The notes under the pieces: generated by a model
What the model saw: the letters and a program-made list of their open reading frames with translations, nothing else
Databases searched by the model: none
Told to the model about the DNA's origin: nothing
Shown here: piece by piece, positions 1-8,832 of the stretch
How the letters are laid out: each line of letters starts with the position of its first letter
Position numbering within the stretch: position 1 is the stretch's first letter
Source of the DNA: an uncultured Chlorobiaceae bacterium
GTDB lineage: Bacteria; Bacteroidota; Chlorobiia; Chlorobiales; Chlorobiaceae
DNA: 64,000 nucleotides
Assembly (NCBI GenBank): GCA_903822595.1
Contig: CAIJPS010000043.1
Location: forward strand, 1 to 64,000
Direction of reading: 5' to 3'
Program-made: the position numbers and the translations under genes

Positions 1-68
1 CTGCCGCTACTGAATGCCTTGATTGCATGTTCAATGCTGAATTTGATTTCGGTGTCGGTCTTTGCCAT
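1..68 (-). CDS. 5' end of an unidentified gene, cut by window edge
   Basis: Only the first 22 codons are visible, reading MAKTDTEIKFSIEHAIKAFS on the minus strand, from an ATG at 68. It starts 4 bases downstream of the stop of the PLD-helicase gene, so the two are almost certainly one transcription unit. Genes next to helicases of this type are often DNA methyltransferases or nucleases, but 22 residues do not identify a family and I do not assign one. Confidence 0.5.
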   Translation of the reverse strand, partial: MAKTDTEIKFSIEHAIKAFSSG

Positions 69-72
69 GAGG

Positions 73-3000
73 TTACTTTATGATAAGCCAGGTAATGAGT
101 TCAAAGTGGCTGAGTTCTTCAATCTGTTTTTTCCGGGGCTGTATTATGGCACCACGGTCGGTGGTCAGTTTTTGTGCTGTGCGTTTTTTAAAGACACGAA
201 TAATCTCTTCGACGGCTTTTTTTAGCAGTAGGGTGTAGTGATCCATGTGCTGGCCGTTGTTGGTCTCGGTATTGAAGAGGTTGCAAAGATCTTCGAAGGG
301 CATGGTGTTTCTTTGGCAGAGCAGGCGGAAAACCTCCAATATCTGTTTGGCATTGACATAGTTATAGCGGACTGTTCCGTCTTTGCGAATATAGACAAGA
401 AAGTAGGGGTTGAGCGGGTTGACCTGCTCGTTACCGTCACTCTCGCCTTTTTGGCGAAGACAAAAGATGGTGCCGGGTTTGATGATATCCTGCTCACTTT
501 GGGAGAACTGTTTTTTTGCAGAGGCTTCTGCATGTTCGCCTGCGGGTGCGGGCACAACGGCATAGAGGCCCAGCGGGGCCTGCATCAGTTTGGTTCTGTT
601 GTTCTCAAGGTAGTTGAGCAGTTCAATCCGGAAATCGTCGAGGGTAAAATCGGTCAATGATACGCTTTCGTCCATGTCTTCCAGATCAAGTACTTCGTTC
701 TGAAGTTTTTTGAGCTGCTGGTTACGGTATTTCAGGTCGTCGGTGATCAGCTCTTCAATTTGCTCGGTGTTCAGGATGTTGTCTTCTCCTGTTGCTGTCA
801 CATCTACCAGCGCCATGCGGGCTTCAACCCGTTCGCGAAGATTTATGTAGTTGTCGAGATCTCGTGTAGGCCAGAAGTTGACCAGTTGGATGGTTTCATT
901 TTTGCTGCCAAGCCGGTCGATACGGCCAAAGCGCTGAATGATCCGGACAGGGTTCCAGTGGATATCGTAGTTGATGAGGTAGTCGCAGTCCTGCAGGTTC
1001 TGGCCTTCGCTGATACAGTCGGTGGCTATGAGAAGATCAATTTCTCTCTCCTGGGAATAGTCCACAAACTTTGAACGGTTTTTGGCAATGGGTGAAAAAT
1101 TGAGCAGAATGGCGCTGTAGTCGTTCTTGCCATAGCTTGTTTTTGTGGTGCTGCCACACACCAGAGCACAATGGAGGTTGAATTCGTGACGGTACCATGT
1201 GCTGATGTTCTCGTAGAGGTATTGGGCGGTATCGGCAAAGGCGGTGAAGACAAGTACCTTTTTATTGGCTTTTATTGATTTGGCGGCGATAAGTTTTTTG
1301 ATTTCGTGCAGCTTGGCGTCCCTGTCTGGCGTTACGGATTTTGCGTTGTTGTAGAGATCGACAAGAGCTTCTTTGTCTTTCTGAAGATCGGCCAGCCAAG
1401 CGTCCAGCCTTAAATCAGCAAGGTCAAACCTGAGTTTTTTACCTACCTGCCACTGCTCCTGTTCATCACCGTTTTCCTCAAGTTCATCATCTCCGGGCTC
1501 AAAGGGCAAAAGGTTTTCTTCATTGGATACGCTTGGGAGAGCAATGAAATTTTGAATTTTCTCTTCAAGCTGTTCAATTTTTTGAATGGTGCGGTCCATC
1601 GAAATTTCAAACGATTTGATGGAGCTTTCAAGGCGTTTGAGAAAGTTGACTTTCATCATGCCGATCAAGAAACTTTCGCGAGAGGCCTGTGAGAAATTCA
1701 GTACCTGAGTACCGGCCATTGCTTCATATTTCTGCTGTCGTTCATCTTTTACGTAAGCAGATGGATTGAAAATCGAGAGCTTGTAATCGAGAATTTGCTT
1801 GTTAAGCCGGTCATAAGAGGGGAAGCGGTTTTTGAGATCAATATCAGGGTAGACTGACTGTGGTTTCTGGCGTTCGGGGAATTTGCCAATCGCCTCAATT
1901 TTGTAAAAGCTTTTAATATGCTTGCGTGATCGGGCTATGGTCAATTCGTCGAGCAGCTTGAAAAATCCTGAATCGAGTCGCTCAAGCAACTGCTTCATAT
2001 TGCGATTGGGGTTCTTTTTTGTATCGGCCCAGTTGGTGAAATGGGTTTGGGCGTTTTTGAGGGTAAAGGCAATATCCTTGATTTTGCAGCACTCAAAAAG
2101 GGCGTCTGGCTTACCTTCTGTGATGAAGGCTATCTGGTTTCGCAAATCTCTGAGTGAGTTGTTAACGGGTGTTGCGGAGAGCATGAGCACCTTCGTTTTG
2201 ATGCCGGAGCGGATGATTTTTTCCATCAGCCATTGAGCCCGGTTCATCTGCGTCGAGCCATCTTCCCTTGTTTTTTCAAGGGGGTTGCCACGGAAGTTGT
2301 GGGATTCGTCTATGACGATGAGATCGTAAGCGCCCCAGTTGAAGTTGCCGAGGTCAATGCCGTTGGCATCGGAACGGCCACTTACCCTTGTCAGATCGGT
2401 ATGGAAAAGAACGGTATAGCTGAAGCGGTCTTTTGCGAATGGGTTGAGTGCGTTGTTTTGGCTTGCCTGGTAAATTGTCCAGTTTCCAGACAGTTTTTTA
2501 GGACAGAGTACGAGGACTTTGGCGTTGAGAAGCTCAAAGTATTTGATAACGGCAAGCGCTTCGTAGGTTTTGCCAAGGCCGACGCTGTCGGCAATGATGC
2601 AGCCGTTGTGTTTCAGGATTTTATTGATGGCACCTTTTACGCCGTCTTTCTGAAACTCGTAGAGTTCGCTCCATATTTCACTGTCGAAAAAACCGGTACG
2701 CTCATTGAGCAGGCCGCCTTGCTTTTGTTCGTCAAGGTAGTGTTCAAAAAGATGAAAGAGCGTTTTGAAGTAAATAAACTCAGGGCTGTTTTCAACATAA
2801 AGCTGTTCAAGGTAGCTGAGTACCTGAACCTTGACATCTTCAATAATTCCCGATTGATCGTTCCAGAGGTTATCAAACCACTCTTTGAGCTCTGTGCGGT
2901 CACGGTCGCTGTCGATAATCATGTTGAGTTCAATATTCCGGTTGCCACCGAGGCCAAGACCGTTGACCGTGAAATTGGAGCTTCCGGCAATGGCTTTTTC

Positions 3001-3399
3001 AACCCCGTTGGGCTGAAGGATGTGGTACATTTTGCCGTGCAGGAAGTTGGGCTTTACCATAGAGCGAATTTCAGCTTTGCTGGCAAGCCATTCGGCGCAT
3101 TCTCTGGCAACGTTTTTTTGGGTAAGGCGGCTCTCGGTGGGAATTACAAGCTGGTCATCCTCGATCTTGAAGTCGCGAGTGTTGACTTTTTCCGGATCAA
3201 GTGACTTGAGAAATGTTGGTTCGCCGAAAAGGAAACGAAGGTTTTCTATGCTGGTTAATTCATCCTTCAGATGGTGGAAAGCATAGATCGTGAAGTAGGC
3301 CGAGACAATTGAGAGACTGGAGGCGTCTGTGATGTTTTTTTTTAGAAAATCTCCGACAGTGCCATGAGAATGGTTATCGCGTATTGAGGAATAGCTCAT
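73..3399 (-). CDS. PLD-like nuclease / SNF2-type helicase fusion protein
   Basis: This 1108-residue protein joins two modules. The N-terminal ~200 residues look like a phospholipase-D-type nuclease domain, with HGKMYH followed about 15 residues later by SSNFT and a downstream NIELN. A full superfamily 2 helicase follows: Walker A GLGKT (Lys277), DESH box, SATPVNN motif III, and a C-terminal helicase domain with ATDCISEGQNLQ and QRFGRIDRLG. Such PLD-helicase fusions occur in restriction-like and phage-defence loci, where the helicase moves along DNA and the PLD domain is presumed to cut it. A second gene begins 4 bases after its stop, suggesting an operon. It lies in the island that ends at the ssrA fragment. 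The ATG at 3399 is followed at once by the PLD domain; the ribosome-binding site is weak. The module assignment is firm; the defence role is inferred. Confidence 0.85.
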   Translation of the reverse strand: MSYSSIRDNHSHGTVGDFLKKNITDASSLSIVSAYFTIYAFHHLKDELTSIENLRFLFGEPTFLKSLDPEKVNTRDFKIEDDQLVIPTESRLTQKNVARECAEWLASKAEIRSMVKPNFLHGKMYHILQPNGVEKAIAGSSNFTVNGLGLGGNRNIELNMIIDSDRDRTELKEWFDNLWNDQSGIIEDVKVQVLSYLEQLYVENSPEFIYFKTLFHLFEHYLDEQKQGGLLNERTGFFDSEIWSELYEFQKDGVKGAINKILKHNGCIIADSVGLGKTYEALAVIKYFELLNAKVLVLCPKKLSGNWTIYQASQNNALNPFAKDRFSYTVLFHTDLTRVSGRSDANGIDLGNFNWGAYDLIVIDESHNFRGNPLEKTREDGSTQMNRAQWLMEKIIRSGIKTKVLMLSATPVNNSLRDLRNQIAFITEGKPDALFECCKIKDIAFTLKNAQTHFTNWADTKKNPNRNMKQLLERLDSGFFKLLDELTIARSRKHIKSFYKIEAIGKFPERQKPQSVYPDIDLKNRFPSYDRLNKQILDYKLSIFNPSAYVKDERQQKYEAMAGTQVLNFSQASRESFLIGMMKVNFLKRLESSIKSFEISMDRTIQKIEQLEEKIQNFIALPSVSNEENLLPFEPGDDELEENGDEQEQWQVGKKLRFDLADLRLDAWLADLQKDKEALVDLYNNAKSVTPDRDAKLHEIKKLIAAKSIKANKKVLVFTAFADTAQYLYENISTWYRHEFNLHCALVCGSTTKTSYGKNDYSAILLNFSPIAKNRSKFVDYSQEREIDLLIATDCISEGQNLQDCDYLINYDIHWNPVRIIQRFGRIDRLGSKNETIQLVNFWPTRDLDNYINLRERVEARMALVDVTATGEDNILNTEQIEELITDDLKYRNQQLKKLQNEVLDLEDMDESVSLTDFTLDDFRIELLNYLENNRTKLMQAPLGLYAVVPAPAGEHAEASAKKQFSQSEQDIIKPGTIFCLRQKGESDGNEQVNPLNPYFLVYIRKDGTVRYNYVNAKQILEVFRLLCQRNTMPFEDLCNLFNTETNNGQHMDHYTLLLKKAVEEIIRVFKKRTAQKLTTDRGAIIQPRKKQIEELSHFELITWLIIK

Positions 3400-3634
3400 G
3401 AAACTTGGCTTCTGGTTGATCTATCACACTTGCCTGCTGCTTAACTCTTAACTGCGTTGATGAGAACTACTCTCAGAGATAAGTGAGTATTAATATACAC
3501 AAGAGCTTTGATTTAGAGCGGTTTGGGGTGCGGGTTTTTTTACGTTGCTTCGATAGATATTTCTTGTTATTTATAAAAAGATTTCGGTATATTTTTATTT
3601 GATATTTGTATCTATAATTTTAAGGGGGTGAGGT
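3400..3634. promoter_or_regulatory. Divergent intergenic region before phage head module
   Basis: This gap separates the minus-strand helicase from the plus-strand phage module and must carry promoters for both. Base composition switches sharply near 3610, from AT-rich to the G/T-rich phage style. A very strong ribosome-binding site (GGGGGTGAGG) sits just before the ATG at 3635. No integrase, repressor or attachment repeat is seen here. Confidence 0.4.
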
Positions 3635-4339
3635 ATGAGTGGTGATGGTGTGGATGGGGGAAAGCCTGGTGCCGGGGATGCCGGGACGGCTTATCAGGGC
3701 GGGAAGGGCTCGCCTGCTCAGGGGCGGAGCTATTCGCAGGCGGAGGTTGATGCGTTGGTGGCCGGGAAGTTGGAGGGGTTTGCGGGGGTTGATGTTGAGG
3801 AGTATCGGGCGTTGAAGGTGGCGAAGGCTCGGCAGGAGCGGGAGGCGCTGGAGAAGCGGGGTGATTTTGAGAAGATTTTGGCGCAGACGGTGAAGGAGAA
3901 GGATGAGGTGATCGGGTTGCGGGAGAAGGATATTTCGGCGCTGGGTGAGCAGTTGCGGACGATCAGGGTGGATAATGCTTTGCTTGCGGCGGCTTCGGCG
4001 GCGAAGGCGATCAGCCCGGCGCAGATTGTGACGTTGTTGAAGGGGTCGGTGCATTATGATCAGAAGTCGGATTCGGTGGAGGTGCGGGAGAACGGGGCTC
4101 CGTTGTACCGGGACGGGAAGCCGGTGTCGGTGGAGTTGTTTGTGCAGGAGTTTTTGCAGGCGAATCCTCATTTTTTGCCGGCGGGTCCGTTGGGGAGCGG
4201 GGCTGGTGGTGGGACGGGGGTGGCCGCTGGTGGGTCGGCGTTTCGGTTGAGTGTGGAGGATGCCCGGGATCCGGCGAAGTATCGGGCGGTGCGGGAGGCG
4301 GCGCTGAAGGCTGGGAGGATGGTGGAGATTGTACGATAA
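3635..4339 (+). CDS. Phage scaffold-like protein
   Basis: This 234-residue protein lies directly upstream of the coat protein, the usual place for a scaffold. It starts with a Gly-rich, low-complexity stretch (residues 1-30), then a charged helical segment (about 60-120, rich in Lys, Glu and Arg, likely coiled coil), and ends with another Gly/Ala-rich linker and a short helix. This layout suits an internal scaffold or minor structural protein of the GP20/DUF4355 kind. No catalytic motif is visible. The start is supported by a strong Shine-Dalgarno sequence. The function is inferred from position and composition rather than from a recognised motif. Confidence 0.6.
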   Translation: MSGDGVDGGKPGAGDAGTAYQGGKGSPAQGRSYSQAEVDALVAGKLEGFAGVDVEEYRALKVAKARQEREALEKRGDFEKILAQTVKEKDEVIGLREKDISALGEQLRTIRVDNALLAAASAAKAISPAQIVTLLKGSVHYDQKSDSVEVRENGAPLYRDGKPVSVELFVQEFLQANPHFLPAGPLGSGAGGGTGVAAGGSAFRLSVEDARDPAKYRAVREAALKAGRMVEIVR

Positions 4340-4357
4340 CTTAAGAGGAGATGAGAG

Positions 4358-5497
4358 ATGGGTACGAATGTGTTGAGTATTTATGATCCTTATTTTTATG
4401 CGAATGAGGGGTTGATTGCGTTGGAGGCTTCGTTGGGGATGGCGGCGCGGGTGCATCGTGGTTATGACAAGGAGTCGAAGGCGAAAGGGAGTACGATTGA
4501 GATTCGCCGTCCGGGTACGTTTGTTGCCCAGGATGCGCCGTCGAGTGACCAGAATGTGGAGGCTTCGGGTATTGAGATGAAGCTTGATTACTGGAAGGAG
4601 GTGAAGTTTTCGCTGACGGACAAGGAGTTGACCTTTACGGGTGAGGAGATTATCAAGGAGCATATTCGTCCGGCGGTGTATGCGCTTTCGAAGGATATTG
4701 ATTCGAAGTTGAATGGGTTGGCGGAGTATGTGCCGTGGTATGTGGATGCGCAGGCGACGACGTCGATTGATGATTTGACGGGGGTGAGCCAGGTGATGTT
4801 TGATAACAGGGTGCCGATGGATAACGGGAATTTGTCGCTGGAGGTGGGTTCGACGCTGCGGGCGGGGTTCCAGAAGTTGTTTGCGAGTAATAATCTGGCT
4901 GGCGCGGCTTCGCAGGAGGTGTTGAAGACGGGGCATATCGGGAATTGGCTGGGGTTTGAGATTTTCGGGAACCAGAATGTGGGGTCGCATGTGAAGGGTA
5001 GCTGTTCGGTTACGGCTCTTGCCATCAATGGTGCGTTTGCGAAGGGGGTGACGACCATTAATCTTGATGCGGCGGCGGTGACGGGGACGCTGGTTGCCGG
5101 GGATTCGTTTGCGATTACGGGTGACGGTCAGCGGTATGTGGTGGTGAACAGTGCTCCGGTGACGGCGTCGGGGAATGCGTTTACGGGGGTGCAGGTTTAT
5201 CCTCCGCTGGCTCAGGCTGTGTCTGATAATGCGGTGGTGACGGTGAGCCTGATGAATTTTACCAATAACCTTGCGTTTCATTCTCATGCGTTTGCACTGG
5301 GTATGGCCCCCCTGTCGGACATTGGCGAGAAGCTGGGCAATGCGAAGGTGGCGAGTGTGGTTGACCAGAGGACGGGTTTGGCGATGCGGTCACGGATTTG
5401 GTATGCGCCGGATGCGTCGGCGGTAAAGGTGGCGCTGGATGTGTTGTACGGGGTGAAGTGCCTGGATGGGAATCTGGCTTGCCGGTTGAGGAAGTAG
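4358..5497 (+). CDS. Major capsid protein, P22 coat type
   Basis: This 379-residue protein resembles the P22 phage coat family (HK97 fold). The N-terminal part has a RRPGTFVAQDAPS segment, followed by the long helical spine (about residues 85-125). A region rich in small residues and beta strands at about 220-300 fits the inserted I-domain-like module of P22 coat, and the chain returns to the capsid core at the C-terminus (LCxxxx-type end YGVKCLDGN). It would form the icosahedral shell around the scaffold encoded just upstream. The ribosome-binding site AAGAGGAG stands before the ATG. Family assignment is from reading motifs and neighbours. Confidence 0.75.
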   Translation: MGTNVLSIYDPYFYANEGLIALEASLGMAARVHRGYDKESKAKGSTIEIRRPGTFVAQDAPSSDQNVEASGIEMKLDYWKEVKFSLTDKELTFTGEEIIKEHIRPAVYALSKDIDSKLNGLAEYVPWYVDAQATTSIDDLTGVSQVMFDNRVPMDNGNLSLEVGSTLRAGFQKLFASNNLAGAASQEVLKTGHIGNWLGFEIFGNQNVGSHVKGSCSVTALAINGAFAKGVTTINLDAAAVTGTLVAGDSFAITGDGQRYVVVNSAPVTASGNAFTGVQVYPPLAQAVSDNAVVTVSLMNFTNNLAFHSHAFALGMAPLSDIGEKLGNAKVASVVDQRTGLAMRSRIWYAPDASAVKVALDVLYGVKCLDGNLACRLRK

Positions 5498-5522
5498 GAG
5501 AAGATCGAGGATGAAACGAAGA

Positions 5523-5541
5523 GGGCGGGATGACCCCGCCC
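5523..5541. repeat. Palindromic repeat copy 1, GGGCGGGATGACCCCGCCC
   Basis: A G/C-rich imperfect palindrome lies between the coat gene and the next phage gene. The same 19 bases occur in reverse orientation at 38455-38473, far outside the island, with extended similarity on both sides (AG before, TAC after). It resembles the short hairpin repeats scattered in many bacterial genomes. It could act as a processing or attenuation hairpin between the two phage genes. Confidence 0.7.
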
Positions 5542-5557
5542 TTACATGGAGGCAGAG

Positions 5558-6007
5558 ATGATTTTTTGTGATGACAGTGATTTGATGCGGGTGCAGCCTT
5601 ATGTGTTTGAGCAGGGGGTGGCTTCGTTTGAGGAGTTGCATGAGGTGGCGGGTGATGAGGTGGTGCGGGATGTGCGGCGGTATTGGGGTGGGGCGTATGG
5701 CGATACGCCCGTACGGGTGATGAATTTTGATGCTGAGAGGCTGAATCCGGTGCAGTGGAACATGGCTGCGGTGTATCGGGTGTTGGGGTGGCATGTGTTG
5801 CCGTTGCTGCATTCGTCGGTGGTGTTGGATGGGACGTCGGTGGCGGTGGATGGGATGGGGCTGAATGAGTTGCGGTTGTTTTACCGGGCGGCTTACGATG
5901 AGGAGTTTGCGGCGGTGTTGGGGGCGGGGCTGGAGTATGATTTGGGGAGTGGGTTCGTGGTGGTGAACCGGCGGTCGGTGGCTGAACTTCAACGGTTGCG
6001 GAGATGA
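5558..6007 (+). CDS. Phage head-tail connector-like protein, unrecognised family
   Basis: This is a protein of about 149 residues in the phage module. The ATG at 5558 is preferred over the ATG at 5546 because GGAGG lies 5-6 bases before it. It is acidic and mixed alpha/beta with no catalytic motif. Its place right after the coat gene and its size fit a head-completion or head-tail adaptor protein. The next gene overlaps its stop codon. A perfect hairpin (stem GGGCGTAT/ATACGCCC, 5691-5710) is embedded in the coding sequence and encodes part of the segment WGGAYGDTP. Confidence 0.5.
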   Translation: MIFCDDSDLMRVQPYVFEQGVASFEELHEVAGDEVVRDVRRYWGGAYGDTPVRVMNFDAERLNPVQWNMAAVYRVLGWHVLPLLHSSVVLDGTSVAVDGMGLNELRLFYRAAYDEEFAAVLGAGLEYDLGSGFVVVNRRSVAELQRLRR

Positions 6008-6348
6008 GTGTTACGGATTTGAGTTATTTGCCTCAGGTGTGCAATACGGGGATTGTGCAGGGTGCTGACCGGGTGCTGGGGTTTTCGTTTGTGGTGGATG
6101 GGGTGCCTTATGATTTGGAGGGGACGGATCCGCTGATTACGATTACGAGTCGGTCGGGGGCGGTGGTTGCGGAGTTTACGGTGGCGGGTGGCGGGCTGGC
6201 GGTGTTGGGGAATGTGCTGGTGTGGTCGGTGTCGGCGGCGGTGTCTGTGGGGTTTGCGGTTGGGAGTTATTCGTATCGGGTGATTTTGCGGATTGGTGAT
6301 GAGTTTCGGCCTTATGTGTATGGGTCGTACAGGGTGGTGGTGCGATGA
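6004..6348 (+). CDS. Small phage structural protein, beta-rich, unrecognised
   Basis: This 114-residue protein overlaps its neighbours at both ends by 4 bases (ATGA), indicating tight translational coupling. The sequence is almost all beta-prone, with short strands separated by Gly and Asp turns, and resembles an immunoglobulin-like domain as found at the N-terminus of baseplate or fibre proteins. It directly precedes the variable receptor-type protein and could be its adaptor or particle-anchoring partner. That link is inferred from gene coupling only. Confidence 0.45.
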   Translation: MSVTDLSYLPQVCNTGIVQGADRVLGFSFVVDGVPYDLEGTDPLITITSRSGAVVAEFTVAGGGLAVLGNVLVWSVSAAVSVGFAVGSYSYRVILRIGDEFRPYVYGSYRVVVR

Positions 6349-7553
6349 GTGTGGATGTTTCAGTTATTCCGGCTTCGTTGTTGGATATTTCGGTGGTGCC
6401 TTCGGCTGTGGTTACGGTTGAGTTGGGGCAGTATGGGTTGCGGGGTGCGCCGGGGGTTCAGGGTGTTCAGGGGGTTTCGGCGGTGATGGTTGAGGGGTAT
6501 TTTTTTCGGGGTTGTGCGTTGTGTGGGGGGAATGACCGTGCTGGCGGGAAGTATGCGGGTTCTGTGTTGGCTGTTGAGCGGCGTTCGGTGTCGGTGCCTT
6601 CGATGTTGGTGAATGTTGGGGGTGTGGCGTTGCTGGCTGAGGTGGGTGTGGCGCTGGATTTGGATGTGGCTGGGTGTTGGGATAGTGGTGGATATGCGAG
6701 TGCCGGGAACAGGGCCGGGAGGGATTTTTTTGTGTATGCGTGTGTGCCGGTGAGTGGGTCGGTGCCTGATTTTGTGGTGTCGGCACAGAGTGCTGTTCCG
6801 TTGGCGATTCCGTCGGGGGCGGTGCCGTCGGTGGCTAATTCGCGCAAAATTGGGGGGTTTCATTGTGTTTGTGTGGGGGTTGGGGTGATTGGTGGTCATG
6901 ATTTGAGTGGCTATCTGGCTGGTGATGTGTTGCCTCGATCGGTGTGGGATTTGGATTTCAGGCCGGTGTGTTCGCCTGGGGGGATGGTGTTTGGGAGGCA
7001 TGGGCAGTGGGTGGATATTTATTTGCCGTCGGTGGGTGGTGGTGAGTTGGTTTCGGTGTTTGGGGGTGGGTTTGTTTCGGGTTCGGGGGGTGAGCGGTTT
7101 CATGGGTATAAGTTTGATCAGTGGTTTGGTCGGGTTGGGAAGAGGCCTATTGGGAGTTTGGAGTTTGTGGCGGCGTCGCTGGGGTCGAATCAGGGGACGA
7201 TTATTAGTCCGTTTGCTCTTCCTGCGGGTGCGGGTGGGCATGTTGATACGGTTGGGCGGAGGATGGTGAGTGGTATTGGGTGTGAGGATATGTGCGGGGT
7301 GGTGTTTCAGTTGGGGCGTGAGGAGGGTGCGAGCCCTGGGAGTGGGTCGTATGGTGCGGCGTTTGATGGTAATGATAGTGGTGTGATGGGGTTTCATGCG
7401 TCGGCTCCTTCGAGGCCGGGGTTTGGGGGGAGCATTTATATTGCGGCTTCGTATTGTGGGTCGCGGTGTGTGAGTTGGTCTTTTACGCCGTTGTCGCTTT
7501 CGGGGAGTTGTTCTTCGCGGGGGGTTTCGGAGTTGGCTCCTTGTCGTTTTTAA
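6345..7553 (+). CDS. Mtd-like receptor-binding protein with DGR variable C-terminus
   Basis: This 402-residue phage protein has three parts. Residues 1-45 end in a short collagen-like glycine repeat (G31 to G43, one glycine every third residue). A central body follows, with the segment AGGHVDTVGRRMVSGIGCED that I associate with C-type-lectin-fold DGR targets. The last 45 residues (GGS..., ...CGSRC..W..., ...RGVSEL) align by eye with the variable domain of Bordetella phage Mtd, in which GG, GSR, W and RGV are fixed and the residues between vary. In this tail the varied positions use codons ending in C or T (agc, att, tat, agt, tct, ttt, ctt, tgt), whereas the rest of the gene writes Ser as tcg; this is what AAC/AAT template codons would leave after adenine mutagenesis. 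The gene overlaps the previous one by 4 bases and lies 10 bases upstream of terminase. It is probably a host-binding tip protein. Confidence 0.75.
   Translation: MSVDVSVIPASLLDISVVPSAVVTVELGQYGLRGAPGVQGVQGVSAVMVEGYFFRGCALCGGNDRAGGKYAGSVLAVERRSVSVPSMLVNVGGVALLAEVGVALDLDVAGCWDSGGYASAGNRAGRDFFVYACVPVSGSVPDFVVSAQSAVPLAIPSGAVPSVANSRKIGGFHCVCVGVGVIGGHDLSGYLAGDVLPRSVWDLDFRPVCSPGGMVFGRHGQWVDIYLPSVGGGELVSVFGGGFVSGSGGERFHGYKFDQWFGRVGKRPIGSLEFVAASLGSNQGTIISPFALPAGAGGHVDTVGRRMVSGIGCEDMCGVVFQLGREEGASPGSGSYGAAFDGNDSGVMGFHASAPSRPGFGGSIYIAASYCGSRCVSWSFTPLSLSGSCSSRGVSELAPCRF
7431..7550 (+). other. Putative DGR variable region (VR)
   Basis: These are the last 40 codons of the receptor-type protein. Fixed residues GG, CGSRC, W, RGVSE frame positions that all have NNC or NNT codons. 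The pattern fits adenine-directed substitution from a template repeat with AAC/AAT codons. No near-copy that could be the template repeat, no Avd gene and no reverse transcriptase are present in the window. Confidence 0.6.
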
Positions 7554-7563
7554 TGGGGGTGTG

Positions 7564-8799
7564 ATGCGGTTTGCGATTGATAAGGGGCGGATGCTCCCCC
7601 ATCAGCGGGCGTTTTGGGAGTTGCCGAATTTTGTGAAGCTGCTGGTTGGGGGGTATGGGTGCGGGAAGACGCGGATTGGGGCGTTGCGGTCGATTTGGAG
7701 TTCGGCGGTGAATGCGCCGATTCCGGCGTTGTATGTGTCGCCGACGTATAAGCAGGCGAAGAAGACGGTTGTGCTTTCGATCAGGGAGATTCTGGACCGA
7801 GGCGGGGTGCGGTACCGGTATAACAAGACGGATCATGAGTTTTTTATTCCGGGGTGGAACGGGACGATCTGGATTGCCAGCGGGGATGAGCCGGAGTCGT
7901 TGAAGGGGCCGAATTTGGCGACGGCGGGGATTGATGAGCCGTTTTTGATGAAGGAGGAGATTTTGCAGGTGGTGTTGTCGAGGCTGCGGCATCCGGATGC
8001 GAGGTTGCGGGAGCTGTTTTTGACGGGGACGCCGGAGCAGTTGAATTGGGGGTATGAGCTGGCTCAGAATGTGGATGGGCGGTATGATTTGGGGACGGTG
8101 ATCGGGCGGACGGCGGATAATGTGCATTTGCCGGGGCAGTTTGTGGCGATGCTGGAGCGGGCGTTTGACGAGAACCAGCGGGCGGCCTATATGGAGGGGC
8201 GGTTTGTGAATCTGGTGGCGGGGCGGGTGTACCGGCATTTTGAGCGCTCGATGGTGGCGGAGCGGGCGGTGCCGGTGGGGGCGGAGGTGATGGCGGGGAT
8301 TGATTTCAATGTGGATTATCTGACGGCGGAGCTGTTTTTTGTTGCGGGTGAGCGGGTGCATTTTTTTGATGAGATCCGCCTGTCGGATGCGACGACGTTT
8401 GAGTTGGCGGAGCGGTTGCATGAGCGGTTCGCGGGTATCAGGGTGTTTCCTGATCCATCGGGCAGGGACAGGCGGACTTCTTCGCTGGCTTCTGATTTTA
8501 CCATTCTGCGGGACAAGGGGTTCAGGGTGGAGGCCCGCCCTGCTCATCCGCCGGTGCGCTCCAGGGTGAATGCGGTGAACCGGCTGTGCCGGGAGGGGCT
8601 GCTGACGGTTTCGGCGAAGTGCGCTCATTTGTTGCGGGATATGGATCTGGTGCGGTGGCGAAACGGGGAGATTGACAAGGTGACGAATCCGGCGCTGACT
8701 CACGCTTCTGACGCGGCGGGGTATGCGGTGGAGAAGTTGTTTCCGGTTCGGCTGCCGGAGCGGGTGTATGGGAGGGAGCCGGGGCATTGGAGGGCTTGA
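7564..8799 (+). CDS. terL: Phage terminase large subunit
   Basis: This 411-residue protein packages DNA into the prohead. The ATPase part has Walker A GGYGCGKT (Lys35) and a Walker B-like segment ending in GIDEP. The coupling motif follows as LTGTPEQ. The nuclease part starts near AGIDFNV and has a second acidic site in FPDPSGRDRR, as in RNase H-fold terminases. The ATG at 7564 is chosen over the GTG at 7561 because a run of five G lies just ahead of it. Unusually, terminase and portal come after the capsid and receptor genes instead of before them. Confidence 0.88.
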   Translation: MRFAIDKGRMLPHQRAFWELPNFVKLLVGGYGCGKTRIGALRSIWSSAVNAPIPALYVSPTYKQAKKTVVLSIREILDRGGVRYRYNKTDHEFFIPGWNGTIWIASGDEPESLKGPNLATAGIDEPFLMKEEILQVVLSRLRHPDARLRELFLTGTPEQLNWGYELAQNVDGRYDLGTVIGRTADNVHLPGQFVAMLERAFDENQRAAYMEGRFVNLVAGRVYRHFERSMVAERAVPVGAEVMAGIDFNVDYLTAELFFVAGERVHFFDEIRLSDATTFELAERLHERFAGIRVFPDPSGRDRRTSSLASDFTILRDKGFRVEARPAHPPVRSRVNAVNRLCREGLLTVSAKCAHLLRDMDLVRWRNGEIDKVTNPALTHASDAAGYAVEKLFPVRLPERVYGREPGHWRA

Positions 8800-8832
8800 G
8801 TTTCGAAGAATAGGATTTATGGGAGGGATAAG

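Noticed and set aside
2233-3204. Plus-strand 323-codon frame inside the helicase gene
   Set aside because: It is antisense to a clear helicase with all motifs and has no domain of its own.
3620-5287. Long minus-strand open frame opposite the scaffold and coat genes
   Set aside because: It is a mirror of the G/T-rich coding strand: Arg/His/Pro-rich low-complexity translation with no fold. The same applies to minus-strand frames at 5390-5992, 6360-7397, 7483-8967 and 8995-9834.
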